64,000 bases of DNA from contig NC_029518.1 of NCBI RefSeq assembly GCF_001577835.2, positions 34,713,462 through 34,777,461 on the forward strand, read 5' to 3'. Under the pieces are notes generated by a model. That model made no database searches, was not told the origin of the DNA, and saw only the letters and a list, made by a program, of their open reading frames with translations. This document shows positions 52,220 to 64,000 of the stretch, one piece after another. A program made the translations under genes and the position numbers. This stretch comes from Coturnix japonica (lineage: Eukaryota > Chordata > Aves > Galliformes > Phasianidae). The first letter of the stretch is position 1. Each line of letters opens with the position of its first letter.

Positions 52220-52615
52220 ATGTAATTCCAATTTTATACAGCTCTCGGAATTTTTGATTGTAGCCTTCTCCTGGCACATAATCTCCCAAGCCAATGGTGC
52301 TCAGGGAAATGAAACAAAAGTAAAAAGACTCCAAAAAATTCCAGTCTTCTTCCAGCACAGAAAAAATTGCTGCTGGGATAAAGAAAAAGCATGAGACTGT
52401 GATGAACCCAAGGACTACAGCGTGGATGATGGCAACAATCTGCTTGGAGAAGCCCCAGCGGATGTGGAAATAGAGTACAGGCCGCCTGGTGACATAAACA
52501 ATGATGCGCTGTACTACTGCTGTCAGGAAAAGCAGCGTAAACGGGATCCCGATGACCGAGTAGATGATGCAGAAGGCCTTCCCTCCATCAGATAAAGGCA
52601 CTGTATGTCCATAAC
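52220..52615 (-). CDS. KCNK1: KCNK1 (TWIK-1) penultimate exon: first-pore filter end, helices 2 and 3, second pore
   Basis: 396 bp between a TCTAG acceptor and a GTAAGT donor, entering with two bases of a codon and leaving with one; this phase fits the next exon exactly. The translation begins GYGHTVPLSDGGKAFCIIYS, the end of the first pore loop (GYG selectivity filter) and the start of helix 2. Next come helix 2 (IGIPFTLLFLTAVVQRI), the linker YVTRRPVLYFHIRWGFSKQ, helix 3 (VLGFITVSCFFFIPAAIFSV) and the second pore FISLSTIGLGDYVPG with its GLG filter. GLG in pore 2 is typical of the TWIK group. Identity to human KCNK1 is about 95% by eye. Two such subunits form a dimeric two-pore K+ channel. 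The preceding Thr-Thr of the first filter and the glycosylated cap belong to exon 1, outside the window. Confidence 0.97.
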
Positions 52616-53274
52616 CTAGAATAAAGCAGAGGGAAAACATAGGCTGAGTCAAAGCTGAGACTTCATGTATCCATTTGATATTAGCTATACTGCGTGAAAT
52701 AAAAACTAGTGATGGGATTTGCTGACCTGGCTTAAGCAGGTAAACAGAGTCTAAGTACTGGCAAGGAGGAAATAGAAACCAAAAAATGTTTTTGTATTTC
52801 AAAATGATGAAAGCAATTGCATTAATGCTTATTTTGACGAAAATACTGCTTGTATACACTTGTACACAACACTAGCAGCTATGCCATTAATAGTACACTC
52901 AGCCTGGTTTTAAGTACAAATCATGGGTGTGGAAAAGAACAGTAAAGCTTCCACTTTCTGTACCACCCCATCCCTTGTAATGTCAGACATCCAACTGGTG
53001 GTTTTGACTACAAGTAGGAGCTGAGCTGACATTTTCTTGGCCCTCTCCATCAGAACCTCAGGCCTTGCCCCTCAGAGGTATCCCAGTATTCATCAAAGCA
53101 GATCCCATAACTTCAAATGTAAAACTATAATGGCATTTGTTATGTATTTCATTTAATATTTTATCCTACTAATTTTCCAGTGCTATTTTATGATCCAGTT
53201 GCCCAGTGGTTCTTCCATCCTTATAACCTCAATTCTCTGTCTTTAGTCTTTTTTTCTAGCTCATTTATAAGCAC

Positions 53275-53350
53275 TCATCCCAGAAAAAGCTTTTGAGGAA
53301 CACCCCTTGGACAGTCTTCTACCTCAAGAACTAACCATTTCCCTCTGATG
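53275..53350 (-). mobile_element. Possible old CR1 internal fragment
   Basis: GAGGAACACCCCTTGGACAG followed by CTACCTCAAGAACTAACC resembles the reverse of a CR1 coding segment. Divergence is large and the length short, so this is tentative. Confidence 0.3.
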
Positions 53351-53393
53351 TTTTTTTTCTTTCTTTCTTCCTTTGTTTAATCTTTCTTTTATA
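53349..53393. repeat. Pyrimidine-rich simple repeat (TTTC-like)
   Basis: TTTTTTTTCTTTCTTTCTTC followed by further T/C-rich sequence. A low-complexity tract. Confidence 0.7.
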
Positions 53394-56300
53394 TTCAAAA
53401 AGGTCCCCTTCAGTCACTTTGTTTCCCTGACAGTATTTTGTGACAGGCAATCGACACAAAGTTTGAAAGTATTCTTTCAAAACGATGTATGTAATATTGA
53501 TTTCATTTGACACAAATATGAAAAAGGTAACTGCATTGCTGTATCACATCTGGGTGTCTTCAGTAAACCAGAACTAGTATTACTTGAGTAAGATCTAGAT
53601 CAGACCTCATCCGGACTAACCCACCTCATTCTGTACATTCATGCTTAAGAATGAATTGACACCAGTGGAAGAACAGAGAAGGGTTACTAAAAAAAACCCA
53701 AACAAACAACACATGGGAATAGAAACTGTTTATGAGAAAAAGGTAAGAGTGATTGGCTTCCCTGGCAAAGCTGAATGGGGACTGAAAATTGATATACTAC
53801 CTCCTTAATGCATCAGCAGACCAGTATTACCAAGGGAAAAGAAATCCTTTTAGACAAATAATAACACTGCCACACAAACAAACAGCTTTGATGTAGCCAT
53901 GAATAAACTTAATCTAGGAATTAGAAAAAAAATATTTCTAAGCTTAAGAGAAGAGTTTTGGAACAGTCGAGCACTTTTAGTGCTCAGCTTTGTTTAAGAG
54001 TGATCACCATTTGCTTGCTACTCAGGATCCAAAGTCATTGGTTGGGAATAATTTCATTGAAAAGCTTGAACTGCAACAGTCACATTTTACAATACTGTGG
54101 AAAGTAGCAAGAAAAATGACCCATATTTTCTTCTAGTATGGAACGGCTTATGTGACTTAATCCTAGCAACTTTTATTTGACTGTTCATGCAAAGAGCAAA
54201 ACCTCTCAAGATGTGAATGTCTGGTTTACAGTTATGCCAATGAATGGGGATTTATTTCCTTAAAAGATTTTAACTGCCCTATGACTTGGAGAACTTCAGT
54301 TGTTGTGAGTTTATATAAAATATACAAAAAATCTCTACCTGTTTGGATGTATTTTTGAATGTCTCTCTGTTCTACAAAATTGCTTATTTTAAAAAATAAT
54401 ATGCTTTAACCTTTTTATATTGACTTTATTGCAGAGAGTCATACAGGTCAACTATGTGCTCAATAAAATATTTACCTTTCCATTTGCTATCTTCCCAATC
54501 AGACTTTTGTTACTGGATCTTTTGAAAAAGACTTGGTTGTGACTTTTCTATTCTTTTCATTGGTTTGTATCTTTTATTTATTTTCATTTTCAGTCTTCCC
54601 TATCTCTAGTTGTTCCTGCACATCTCTTTGCAGAGAAATACTCTATTGATAATTGTATTCCAGGTAACAGATATCCTCTCCATTTTGATATACCACCATA
54701 CTTGCAACACTGAGCTACTCAGGGCCAGAAGGGAGGTACTCTCATTGTCCTCCCCAGACACATTCATCCAGCTGCTGGAGCAGCCAAAGCAAATACGGTG
54801 GTACAACACTAGCAATATGCACATCTTTTTGATGGCTTGAGTCAGTACCCCTGAGGAGGAGTCAGCCCTTTCAAGTCTGCTCACAATCTCAAAACATCAC
54901 AGCAGATGGAGGGAATTATGTGCTACATTTTAAAGTTATGCAGAAGTCCTTCACTAAATCCAAGCATAATACGACTCACTGAAATTTGATGGAGGCCAAT
55001 GATAACATTTACATAGATACTACACGGTTCTTTTTATAAACCTTTGAAAATTTTCTATGAGTTTAAACACTGAAATACATCCTTCATAACTGGCCTTTAA
55101 TCTTCTTAGCTAAAGGGAAATGCCAGTTGATGGTAGAGAGATCACAAAGGAGTTTCAATTACTTCTGCCACTGCAAAGAGAAACACAACAGTAACCAAAG
55201 CGATCAGAAACCTGCCTAACGAAATTCATTTCAACAACAACATGATGAAAGTTGCTCATTGAAACAACTAAAAGAAGACATTTAAAAGTTGTTTGAAAAA
55301 AAAAAAAAAGCAGGAGCAAAAAATTCAAGGTCACCAATTGAGTTTCATTAAACAAGTCTGAGAACTCTGAAAGAAGAAGAAGAAAATCCCTTTTATGGTG
55401 GGCATTTTTAAACAAAGGAAATCCCATTTACATCACATTTCTGGTGCCTCCTCAGTTGAGCCATTAATGGAACTAGTTCCTTGTGCGCTGGGAGGAGGTA
55501 GACATGCTGTAAACTGAATTGATTAAGTGATCTGGGTCAAAAAAATGAGGGAAAGTGAGGAAGCAATTTGTTTGAAACTTAGTTCCATTGCACTAATTAA
55601 AGCTTATGGTGCAGTCTCAAACAGCTGCAGTAGCCTAATTAGGAAGGCGACGAAGGGTGTGGCAGAAACCACTTAAGCCAGTTTTACCATAAAGGAAATC
55701 ATTAAGTCCATGCTCACACAGCAGCATTAAGGGTGATTTAAAACCACAGCTGAAGTGGTTTGATTTAGTGCTGCTCAGCTCCCTCCAATGATACATTCTT
55801 CCAATGTCACTAGAATAAAAGTGGTAAAAAAAATATTTAAACAATTAAATTAATCATATGAATTATATCTTTCCCATAATGATTTTTCACCTCAACACTT
55901 CTTAGAATAGAAAATTCTGTTTTGCCAGTTGCTAGTTAGAATTGCAGTGTGAAATTACAGGAGCTTCTTCTAAAGTAGAGGCTCCAACATACTGACTTGT
56001 ATCAGCCTATTGACTGACTGTACACAGCTTCAGTTCCTTCTGAAACCATCTTCTACTGCAGTTAGTCATCAATGCCAGAGACCATTAATTCCGCAGAACC
56101 ACCATCCTACCACCTAAGTCTGGAGTTAGCTCAGAAAGAACTGGTTCATATAACAAGCTCATTAATATTACGTGCTGCACCAAGAAAGCTGGAAATGGCA
56201 TTGAACACAGTCAGGTTTGTAATAAGATTGTGTATGTCATCTGCATGGCTGTCAGGATCAAAGGTATCAGCCCAATTACATGGATGTAATGGCGTCTACA

Positions 56301-56756
56301 TTTAAAGGTGGCTTCAAAACTGATTTCTATCAGAACAGTTATACATCAAAGCATTTATATTTTGTAAAGTATATAAAGGTTACCACATCTGTTCTTACAC
56401 AGAAAGGAATACTTCACCTGTATGAAGTAAGAAACAGATCTAGAAACTCTGCCCAGAGATTCTGGGAAGAGGGGATGTTGATGAATAAAACTGTGGGAAA
56501 TGTGTGAAGGAGAGCAAGCGATATTCCCCATACCCAGGTAAATACACTGAGATAAAACATTTGCTTTATGATCTTACATTTGGTATTGTTTGAACTGCCA
56601 AAGGATCTGTATCATCACAGGCAAAAAACCACTCCTGTTTCATTCCTGTCCTGACTAACATGACACAGGTCAGCCTAAACACACACTGTGACCTGCTGAC
56701 ACATAATACATCCATTTGCAGAAAGCACAGCAATCCTATGTGAATAGGATATATTT

Positions 56757-57125
56757 TCACAGAATCAGAATCACGGGTTGTGGTTGGAGAATACCTCTGG
56801 ATCCATCTGCTCCAACAGAGTCTGGCTCTGTCCACTTAGCACTTCATGTATTTATAGACACTGATAAGATCCCCCTAAGCATCCTCTTCTCCAGGCTAAA
56901 CAGCCCCAGACTTTTCTGATGGGAGGGGATGCTGAAGTTCCATCCTCATTTTTATGGCCCCATGTCTCTCATATGCTGGGGAGCCCAGACCAAGACACAA
57001 AACTCCATGTGTGCTATCACCAGCACTGAGCATTGGAGAAGGATCACCTCCCTCCATCTGCTGGCAACACTCCACATGCCTGTATGATATTAAGGCTGCC
57101 CTACATCTTTCTGCATACCATGAAA
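56757..57125 (-). mobile_element. CR1 LINE, 3' fragment in KCNK1 intron 1
   Basis: Begins TTCACAGAATCAGAATCACG and follows CR1 order in reverse: TTCTCCAGGCTAAACAGCCC, then GGGGAGCCCAGACCAAGACA, then GGATCACCTCCCTCCATCTG. About 370 bp and clearly diverged, including a shortened terminal repeat. Confidence 0.88.
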
Positions 57126-60100
57126 TACTCTGGGTAGGAAACCAAAACTGTGGCATGGGCATGTCTTTACAAGACCTTTTCTTTCCTATATCAATTATGC
57201 ATCGAGAGGAACTGTGCCACTGTAAATATTCAGAACAAATAGCAATAAACCACAAAAATCCTTTTATTTCTGTCTCCAAATTCTGACATACTTTCATATG
57301 AATTATTATTAATATTTTCTCTCAAGCAGAGATTAAAATTTAAACATGTTTGTACAAACAAGGAAAAAAAAAACACCCAAACATTACTGAAGATTTATGA
57401 AAAATAGCTTTGCAGTGCTCCACCCATGAGTTAGCTATTATCTCCAGCCATAAATACTAATACAAGAATGCACTTTAAAAACTTTTTTTTTTAATTAAAC
57501 ACAAGCGACATTAATATTAAGCAGTACAACTACCCTGTTACTACTTCAATCACCTAGAGAAAAACTGCAGCCAGTTCAGGGGGACCCTTGGAAATTATAT
57601 ACTTAGGAATGGTAATTTTCTGTTTAACTGTTGATACCCACAGAGGTAGTAGGAGAAATAACAAGTTGTCATGAAAAAGGAAATCTTTTGTGCCAACTCC
57701 TGTCCAGAACAAATTACTTTGACTATAGAAATGTCAATTATAGCAATGGAAGAAAGAAATGTGGAAAAAAGGTAAGACTTGGCATAGCGCTTTGTTTGTA
57801 TTAGCACAGTGGATGTGGATCCATACAGCGGAACAATTGACTGCACGGGCAATCGTTCAGCAGCAAACTTCTGACCTGAACCAAAGCACTATTGCAGATG
57901 TACCCACACAGGGCCAAGAAATCTGGTAGACTTCACCAGCCTCAGAAGTTTAAAATGAATTTAAGCTCTGTTAAATTTGGTTCCTCTGCAGCATCACCTC
58001 CTGTACTCACATGAAGCACGCCCCTGCTTTGGCCTTTTTTAGAAGTGCAGTTCCTTATATGAGAAATGCTTCCTGTTCTCTGATGGGCTCCAGTTTTTGT
58101 AGGAAATATCTTCACTTAGAAATAGTTTTTGAATTGCCATGATGTCTCATGGAGACAGAAGATGACTGATGACAGCATTAATGCTCCATGTGGCTACCTG
58201 AACTACAGATCGCTTGAGAACATACAAGGACCCTCCATAATCTGTAAGGAAACTAGACATAACAAGGTCAACCCAAAAGAAATAATAATACTTTCTTAAT
58301 TCTAGCCTAATTCTACACTTTTTACCCACCACATGGTTCATTCGATGTCTCACTCATCACATCATGTGAGCCAATGCAAAGATTACAGCTGGATAGGCAC
58401 TCTGAATGGCTAGTAACATTTTAATCATTTACTGTGACTATTGTTTTAGTCAGTTATTACCTATAGTTTCTATTTAATGTAGTGTGAAATATTTCCATCA
58501 CTGCTGTACAGTTATAATGACAAACTAGTCTCACACCGGTGGCTATGAGGAAGTGTTCAGCACAGTGCAACACAGGGAAATGGGTTCTACTAGAGCTGCA
58601 CAAGTGGCAGTTCCACTACACATGAGCCAAATACAGCCAAAAAAAGCAAGTACATAAATTAGTAAGTCCCTTCCACACCCCAGATGATTACTGGTGAGTG
58701 GCTGGTGAAGTAACATCTTTTCTTTATTACAGGGTTAGAGAGAAAAACGACTCAAAAGATAATAACTTAAAGTGAAAAATGAGGGCATTCTTCCATGTGG
58801 CAGCCTGACACTGGATCTCCCTAATCCTGCCTGGATACAGTACATCTGAGTACGGCACTCATCAGCATCCCAAGAGGTCTTTCTCAGTCTAAACAGAAGC
58901 AGATTGCTTGCCCATGCTAAAGGACCTGTGCAAAACAAAGGTGTCACAACTCCAAGTGAGGCACATGCTCCATTTCCAGGGCTATTAAACACGCCATTAG
59001 AAAGGACACATGCTCTGTAGGAAAAGCTTGAGTTCTCTAGGTGCTCAGCTGGTAGAGCTTTCCCATTTGCCATGTCTGAACACAAAACCAGACTTTTTTT
59101 TTTTTAAAAAACCTTACTGTAAGCTACTCAGTTCCTACAAAACCATTGTGAAAATACTGCAATAGCATGCTAAACCTTGAGCCCAGAGTGAGGTTTGTGG
59201 GGGCTGGACAGAGTCCTGGTAGCTTCAACCATGTTTTGTGAAGAGAGGTGCCATTAAAGACTTCATGTTCTACACCGCTTCACACAGTGCTCAAGACAGG
59301 GACAAAGACTAGGTATGTGAGTGTATTCAGTAGACAAGTCTGCTAAATTGATATGTCAAAGCATTCAGGCTTTAATTCTATCACAGATGACAGTCAAAAG
59401 ATTTACAGGCGTTGTTGCATTTGCTAGTTAAGAGCAGCAGCAGCAAAACTTACTCGGGTTGTTTTAAAACCTGAAGTTTGTATACTGGGATTTGGTTCCT
59501 CTTAGTGTTCTTCTGGATTTAAGACCCTATAAGGGTTAAAATGCAATCAATCGAGAATACTTTGAGTGTTGGCCTTCTCCCCACCTCTCAATAACAGCGC
59601 ATTGCTAGAAATACTTATCTAAAACCACATTTTAAGAAGTGCCGCTAGCAGTCATTTAGCAGAAGTAATGCAACATGCATCTTGTATCAGGAGTTTCCCT
59701 GAAATCTCAGCTTCATTTTTCAATGTTAGGGGAAAAGGAATATGAAAATGACAAAAGCCTGCTGAATAAAAGATAACCCCACCGGATCAAAAGCAAGGTT
59801 AGACTTCCTGAGGGCTCCTCAAAGAATTCAGCAAAGAAAATTCCAATTATTGTTTCATTAGCTTACCTGCCTGCTAGGCAACAGATGGTCAAAAAATCTG
59901 TACCAAAGTGCCCCTTTCCTCCCACCACACTATTTTATTATGGATGTTTCCTGAGAGAAGAAACTCTGTCTCAAAAACTAAAATTGGATGAAAGAGAAAT
60001 GTGAATGGATTTTAGTACGGAACATCTACTTGTAGTCCTGTGAATGTTAGAAAACAAGGCAAGGTTTGTCACTTATCTTTTGTTTAGGGTTTTAGCCCTG

Positions 60101-60351
60101 TTTAGGTTTAGCAACACATGCACAGCAATACTGCTACAAACACAGCAGCTGATCGCCAAGATTAAAAAAGCAATCAAAGAAACAGGTTTATTAAAAATCT
60201 TCTTACGAACTTCAACATCAATTCCAAAGTACTGAAAAAGGTACAAACCCTTCTGCAGTTCTTCCTGGGATTCAAAGCCCAAAATGTTCAATGTGGAGGT
60301 GTTGCCTTGTGTAAGGTAACCTAAAGAACTACGTCCATCATTGAGAATGTG

Positions 60352-60545
60352 CATCTGACGGCCCCATGACCAAGTTACACGCTGATCACACCAATATGGT
60401 GAGCTGTAAAATGGCGTTTAATGAACCGTGTGAGACCCTTATATAGGGCTCCAATTTCAGCCTCATACATATACATTACCGAGCACGGGGAGGCCTATCG
60501 CGTTACATCCCGTGAGTTCGTGCCGCCTAATACATCAGTGGAGGA
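60352..60545 (-). mobile_element. Partial LTR fossil, avian alpharetrovirus-like family
   Basis: Read on the minus strand, it has the order of an avian alpharetrovirus-type LTR: a U3 remnant with TATTAGGCGGCACGAACTCA, a TATA-like CCCTATATAAGGG, then an R-like region with AAACGCCATTTTAC and CACCATATTGGTGTG. It lies in the sense direction of KCNK1. Only part of one LTR is recognisable and no internal genes are seen, so it is a broken remnant, perhaps of a solo LTR. Its ends are approximate. Candidate families are EAV- or ART-CH-like elements; age cannot be judged well from one copy. Confidence 0.6.
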
Positions 60546-60583
60546 AAAGTAAATAAATGGAAAGTAAATAATTGGGAAGTATT

Positions 60584-60649
60584 GGTAATGGTTGGACTAG
60601 ATGATCTTCTGGGTCTTTTCCAACCTTGATAATTCTGTGATTCTGTGAA
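60584..60649 (+). mobile_element. CR1 LINE, extreme 3' end
   Basis: GGTTGGACTAGATGATCTTC followed by CTTTTCCAACCTTGATAATT and ending TTCTGTGATTCTGTGA, the typical CR1 end with two octamers. About 65 bp, plus orientation, close to the consensus. It lies about 40 bp from the approximate U3 edge of the LTR remnant. Confidence 0.88.
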
Positions 60650-63600
60650 ATCTTAACATGAAAAAATGTTTTGGCAGAACAGAGAATGTGACGTTACTGA
60701 ACAGATTTAGTCACTACTTTGTACATGACAGTCATTTTCTCATTTCATATGTTAATTTGGCAAAACCATTGTGATACTTTCGCCTTGACTATAGCATAAG
60801 TGATACATCTTGATCAACAGTAATACTTCCAGATTTCATCTGTTGCAGTCTGCAACAATGACACCTATAGAAAAGTTCATTTTAGTAACCTAGGAATGCA
60901 CCTAGTGTTGAAGTGGCAGTGAACCCGTGAAGACACGCACATTCTGAAGAGACTAGCAGAAGATGGAGCTGATTCTGTCTTGGTCTGGAACCATGGTTTC
61001 ATTTCACGTTGCAATTTTCTCCTTCCCCACCTCTTCTAATTTTCCTGAAATGGGATTTAAAATTCTATCAACTACTTTAGTCTTCCAGCACTTGAAAGAC
61101 CTTGTTTACACACGGTATACTCAGAGGGATGTGCCAGCTGCCACTGCTGAGCCCAGCACCTGTGCAGTACAGTACTCAGCTTGAAAAGGACAAGTTTAGT
61201 GCTGCTTACTGGGAAGAGGCTTCTAAAAATTGATAATGAGCACCTGGTACCATCCCAAATGTATGTTGGGAGGTGTCAAAAGCTTTGAAGGTGTTGCAGT
61301 GGCACTTACTGCAGTACTTTCATCAGATCTAATTAGAGAAGAATACCTATCTAGCCTTGCTAAGTTATCATTTCTTGCACTGAAGCGAGCCACAGTTGTT
61401 CCTCCTATCAGCTGGGAATAAAGAGAAACAACCAGGTGCATATTAGTATGCTTCCCACCTCTACTCTGGAACAAAAATTGCTTTATTGCACCATCAGGAA
61501 GAACAGAGCATGAAAACAGTGAATGAAACTGGTATTGTGAGCAGTAAAGAATTATCATGCGGCAATAAAAATTAAGCAATTTCATGCTGGGAAGTTGAAA
61601 ACAAATCTGTAAGCAGCATATTTCCATTAAAATGCAACTCTCACATGGAAGAAAGTGCTATCTACTAAATACAATGGGGAATAGGAATTTATATTTCTAA
61701 TCTTGTGGCTTATTTGATACTTGGAACTCAGGGAAAAGACTAGCATCAGCTCCCTCATTTGGCAGAGAAAGACACACACTACTTACATATCTTCACGAGA
61801 TGCCTCAATATTTCAAACTCAAACCAATCAGTTGCGATAATGCATCTGAATGCAAATAGATCCACCTTCTACCTACGGTTTTAATAGCTACTTCTTAGAA
61901 AAATAAAGAATTCAAAATCAAACAGAGCAAAAGCAAAAAGAAGCAAATCAACACAAGCAGCAGCAATCAGTGAATCAACTGACCAAAATATAGGGAAGTA
62001 AACTGCATCAGTCTCCACTTTCATGGAAGGTATATTCCACCTGTAGAATTTATTTCTAACCTGAAGTTTACACTTATGGCTTCTAAAATTAAAATATACG
62101 GTTTACAAAGAGGCCAAAGTTTATTGGCTTACTTTAAATCACAGTACTCAATATGACGTTTGACGGTACTCTGCTATCTGTATATAGTCCACCTGGATAT
62201 ACTCACTATTTTATGCTCGAAACAGAACATTAATTTGCAAGGGCAATTGGGAAAAATTAGCTGTCTTGAGAGCTAAGCTACTGAACTATAAGCAGATGTT
62301 ACAGACATTGAATCATTCACATGTTTAGAACAGCCCATAATAGCAAACACCAGCTGCAGAACCATAAACTCAATTAGTCACACTGGAATCGGGATAGGCA
62401 GGATAATCACAAATGTATATGTGCTACCAACAAGTAAGAGGAAAGCAAGGAGAAAGAACAGTACTATAATTGCACATACTATGATGAATAAGCATAGATA
62501 GCTACGTTCAACTGGGAATTATTTATAAATAAATAGCAAACTACGGATAAAAGACAACAATATAAAGACACGAACACAGCAGAACAGATATTTGATGTAT
62601 TTGGAAATTCTTGCAACTATAGTAACAGACTTCAGATCTTACTTCCTTAAGTCCCAGCACCTTAAAGTTGTATATGCATGTGAACCTGCCTAGTAACCAC
62701 CTAGCCACCTTCTATCAGTGCAACTGCAAATAGCCAACAAGAAGAAGGCTAAACTGATGCAACCTATGACTAAGGGAAGCGGGATGCTGTAAGCAGGACC
62801 TCTCAGGCCTCTGTATACTGTGGGGAGGAGAAAGTCATAAGCTGCCTGGTAATCCCAAAATAAAGGCCTAGCACTAAAGAGCCCAGGTCAGCAATGTGTA
62901 AATTGACAGTTAGCACTTCTTACCAAGGGAAGTATTTCTTCTCAAGCATCTGGACCCAGGAACACATCCAGTTTCTTGTAATCGTCAGCGATCAGGATTT
63001 ATAAACAGTAATTAAACAGGACAGTATGACTGCATTAGTTCCTTATTAGTTTCAAATATGATGAAATTTATCATATAATACTAATTACCTAGTGGGAAAA
63101 AACACAGCTGCCCCATGTTTGCATCTGAGGTACAGCAGATAGATTCCTATCTGGGTGTAGAAATACTTCAGTGATGGCACCTGTTTTACTAAAGAGAGAA
63201 GCCCTGTTAAATTCTTTCAGCTCTGCTAGCTGTCATTTTAATCTTGCTTGAAATAATGCCTCTTTACAAGGGGCAGTCAGCAATTGTCAGGTGCATCATC
63301 AGTAGAGGAAATGTGTTCTTAGGTTTCCAGCCCCTTTCTTACATCTGCTGTCAGTCTGGCTGCGCACTTTGGATTCTTCCCATGCTTCCGCCAAATTGTT
63401 ACATGAGGCATCTGATTTAATCTAAGACATCCTGCTGAGAAAGAAAGTCTTTTCCCTTTGTGGGTCTATGCCTATTGCAGTAGTTGTAGCTTATCTAAGC
63501 GCAGCAACTCAGAGCAAACTAATCCTGCAGAAAGTGATTACTTTTCCCTAGGCTGATAGGCTGACTCAGCTAACTGTTGTGGTCCAGGAAGCAACAGACC

Positions 63601-63930
63601 TAGCACAGGGAATGAGGCAGGGCCATAGGGTGGCAGACAGGAGTCCATGCTGCTCTCTTTCCAGCAGCGGAGTTCTTACGCAGCTCTGCGCACTTGATTT
63701 TATTTCACCCACTTAAGGGATGAGTCCGGGCACAACTAAGCTGATGTCTCAATGACTCTTGGACTGTCCAGAACAATGCCTGAGAAGCATCCTGTCACTG
63801 AACTGGGCCTGGTGTCATCTTTTTTGTTTGGGCTGGTGGTCAGTGTTCCAGACTTGGCAGAGACTGGAGCCAACTACAAATCCAATTAGAGGTCAGAAGG
63901 AGACCATCCCTTCCCTCTTTGCATTGATGC

Positions 63931-63938
63931 TATAAATA
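63931..63938 (+). promoter_or_regulatory. TATA-box-like site near the right edge
   Basis: TATAAATA followed by GGGGCTGTGAGG. The motif fits a TATA box on the plus strand, with a start expected about 30 bp further right, just inside the window. No gene is visible beyond it, so the site is only suggestive. Confidence 0.2.
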
Positions 63939-64000
63939 GGGGCTGTGAGGTGGGTCAGGCTGGCCCGCTCTCTCTTTTTTGCTGCTGCTGCCCATCTCAG

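Larger units (their letters stand above)
52616..64000 (-). other. KCNK1 intron 1 (3' part), exon 1 not in window
   Basis: No sequence like the KCNK1 first exon (first helix, cap, first pore) and no CpG island appears before the right edge, so exon 1 is inferred to lie beyond 64000. The interval contains CR1 fragments at 56757-57125 and 60584-60649, a doubtful one near 53275-53350, a pyrimidine tract at 53349-53393, a partial LTR fossil at 60352-60545, and two exon-like open segments discussed under findings. Confidence 0.75.

Noticed and set aside
58735-59085. A 116-residue minus-strand open frame considered as KCNK1 exon 1
   Set aside because: It lacks the first-helix and pore residues expected of KCNK1 and is not GC-rich.

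Overview
The window looks like nuclear DNA from a galliform bird, most likely chicken. Three observations point there: at least ten fragments of the CR1 LINE with its 8-bp terminal repeat (reading ATTCTRTG or its complement), a partial LTR whose R region resembles avian alpharetroviruses, and protein-coding exons very close to vertebrate KCNK1 and SLC35F genes. The DNA is mostly AT-rich and non-coding, as expected of a vertebrate. There are no operons, tRNA or rRNA genes or CRISPR arrays that I can see.

Two host genes are partly present, both on the minus strand. At the left, the start of a solute-carrier gene (best call SLC35F3, a putative thiamine transporter) sits in a CpG island at about 3150-3960. 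It has a short first coding exon (3615-3563), a 165-bp intron and a second coding exon (3397-3168); the rest of the gene runs off the left edge. At the right, the last two coding exons of KCNK1 (two-pore potassium channel TWIK-1) lie at 52615-52220 and 49202-48943, separated by a 3.0-kb intron. The first KCNK1 exon is not visible, so intron 1 appears to exceed 11.4 kb and to reach the right edge. The order and orientation, KCNK1 followed by SLC35F3 on one strand, agree with the human 1q42.2 arrangement as I remember it, which supports both calls.

Between the genes lies about 45 kb (3960-48942) with no recognised coding gene. It holds CR1 fragments in both orientations, one with a greatly expanded 8-bp terminal array (35495-35700, including one undetermined base). 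It also holds a three-copy dispersed repeat that I cannot name, AT microsatellites with a perfect palindrome, and a 40-A tract just downstream of KCNK1. KCNK1 intron 1 holds a further CR1 pair, a partial alpharetrovirus-like LTR fossil and two exon-like open segments.

I found no convincing undescribed system. The points most worth checking are the Ile-Met pair where human KCNK1 has the di-isoleucine sorting signal, the compact two-exon start of SLC35F3 in its CpG island, the CR1 tail expansion, and several minus-strand open segments flanked by good splice sites. Those segments are speculative: about 15 copies of any given 6-mer donor are expected by chance per strand.
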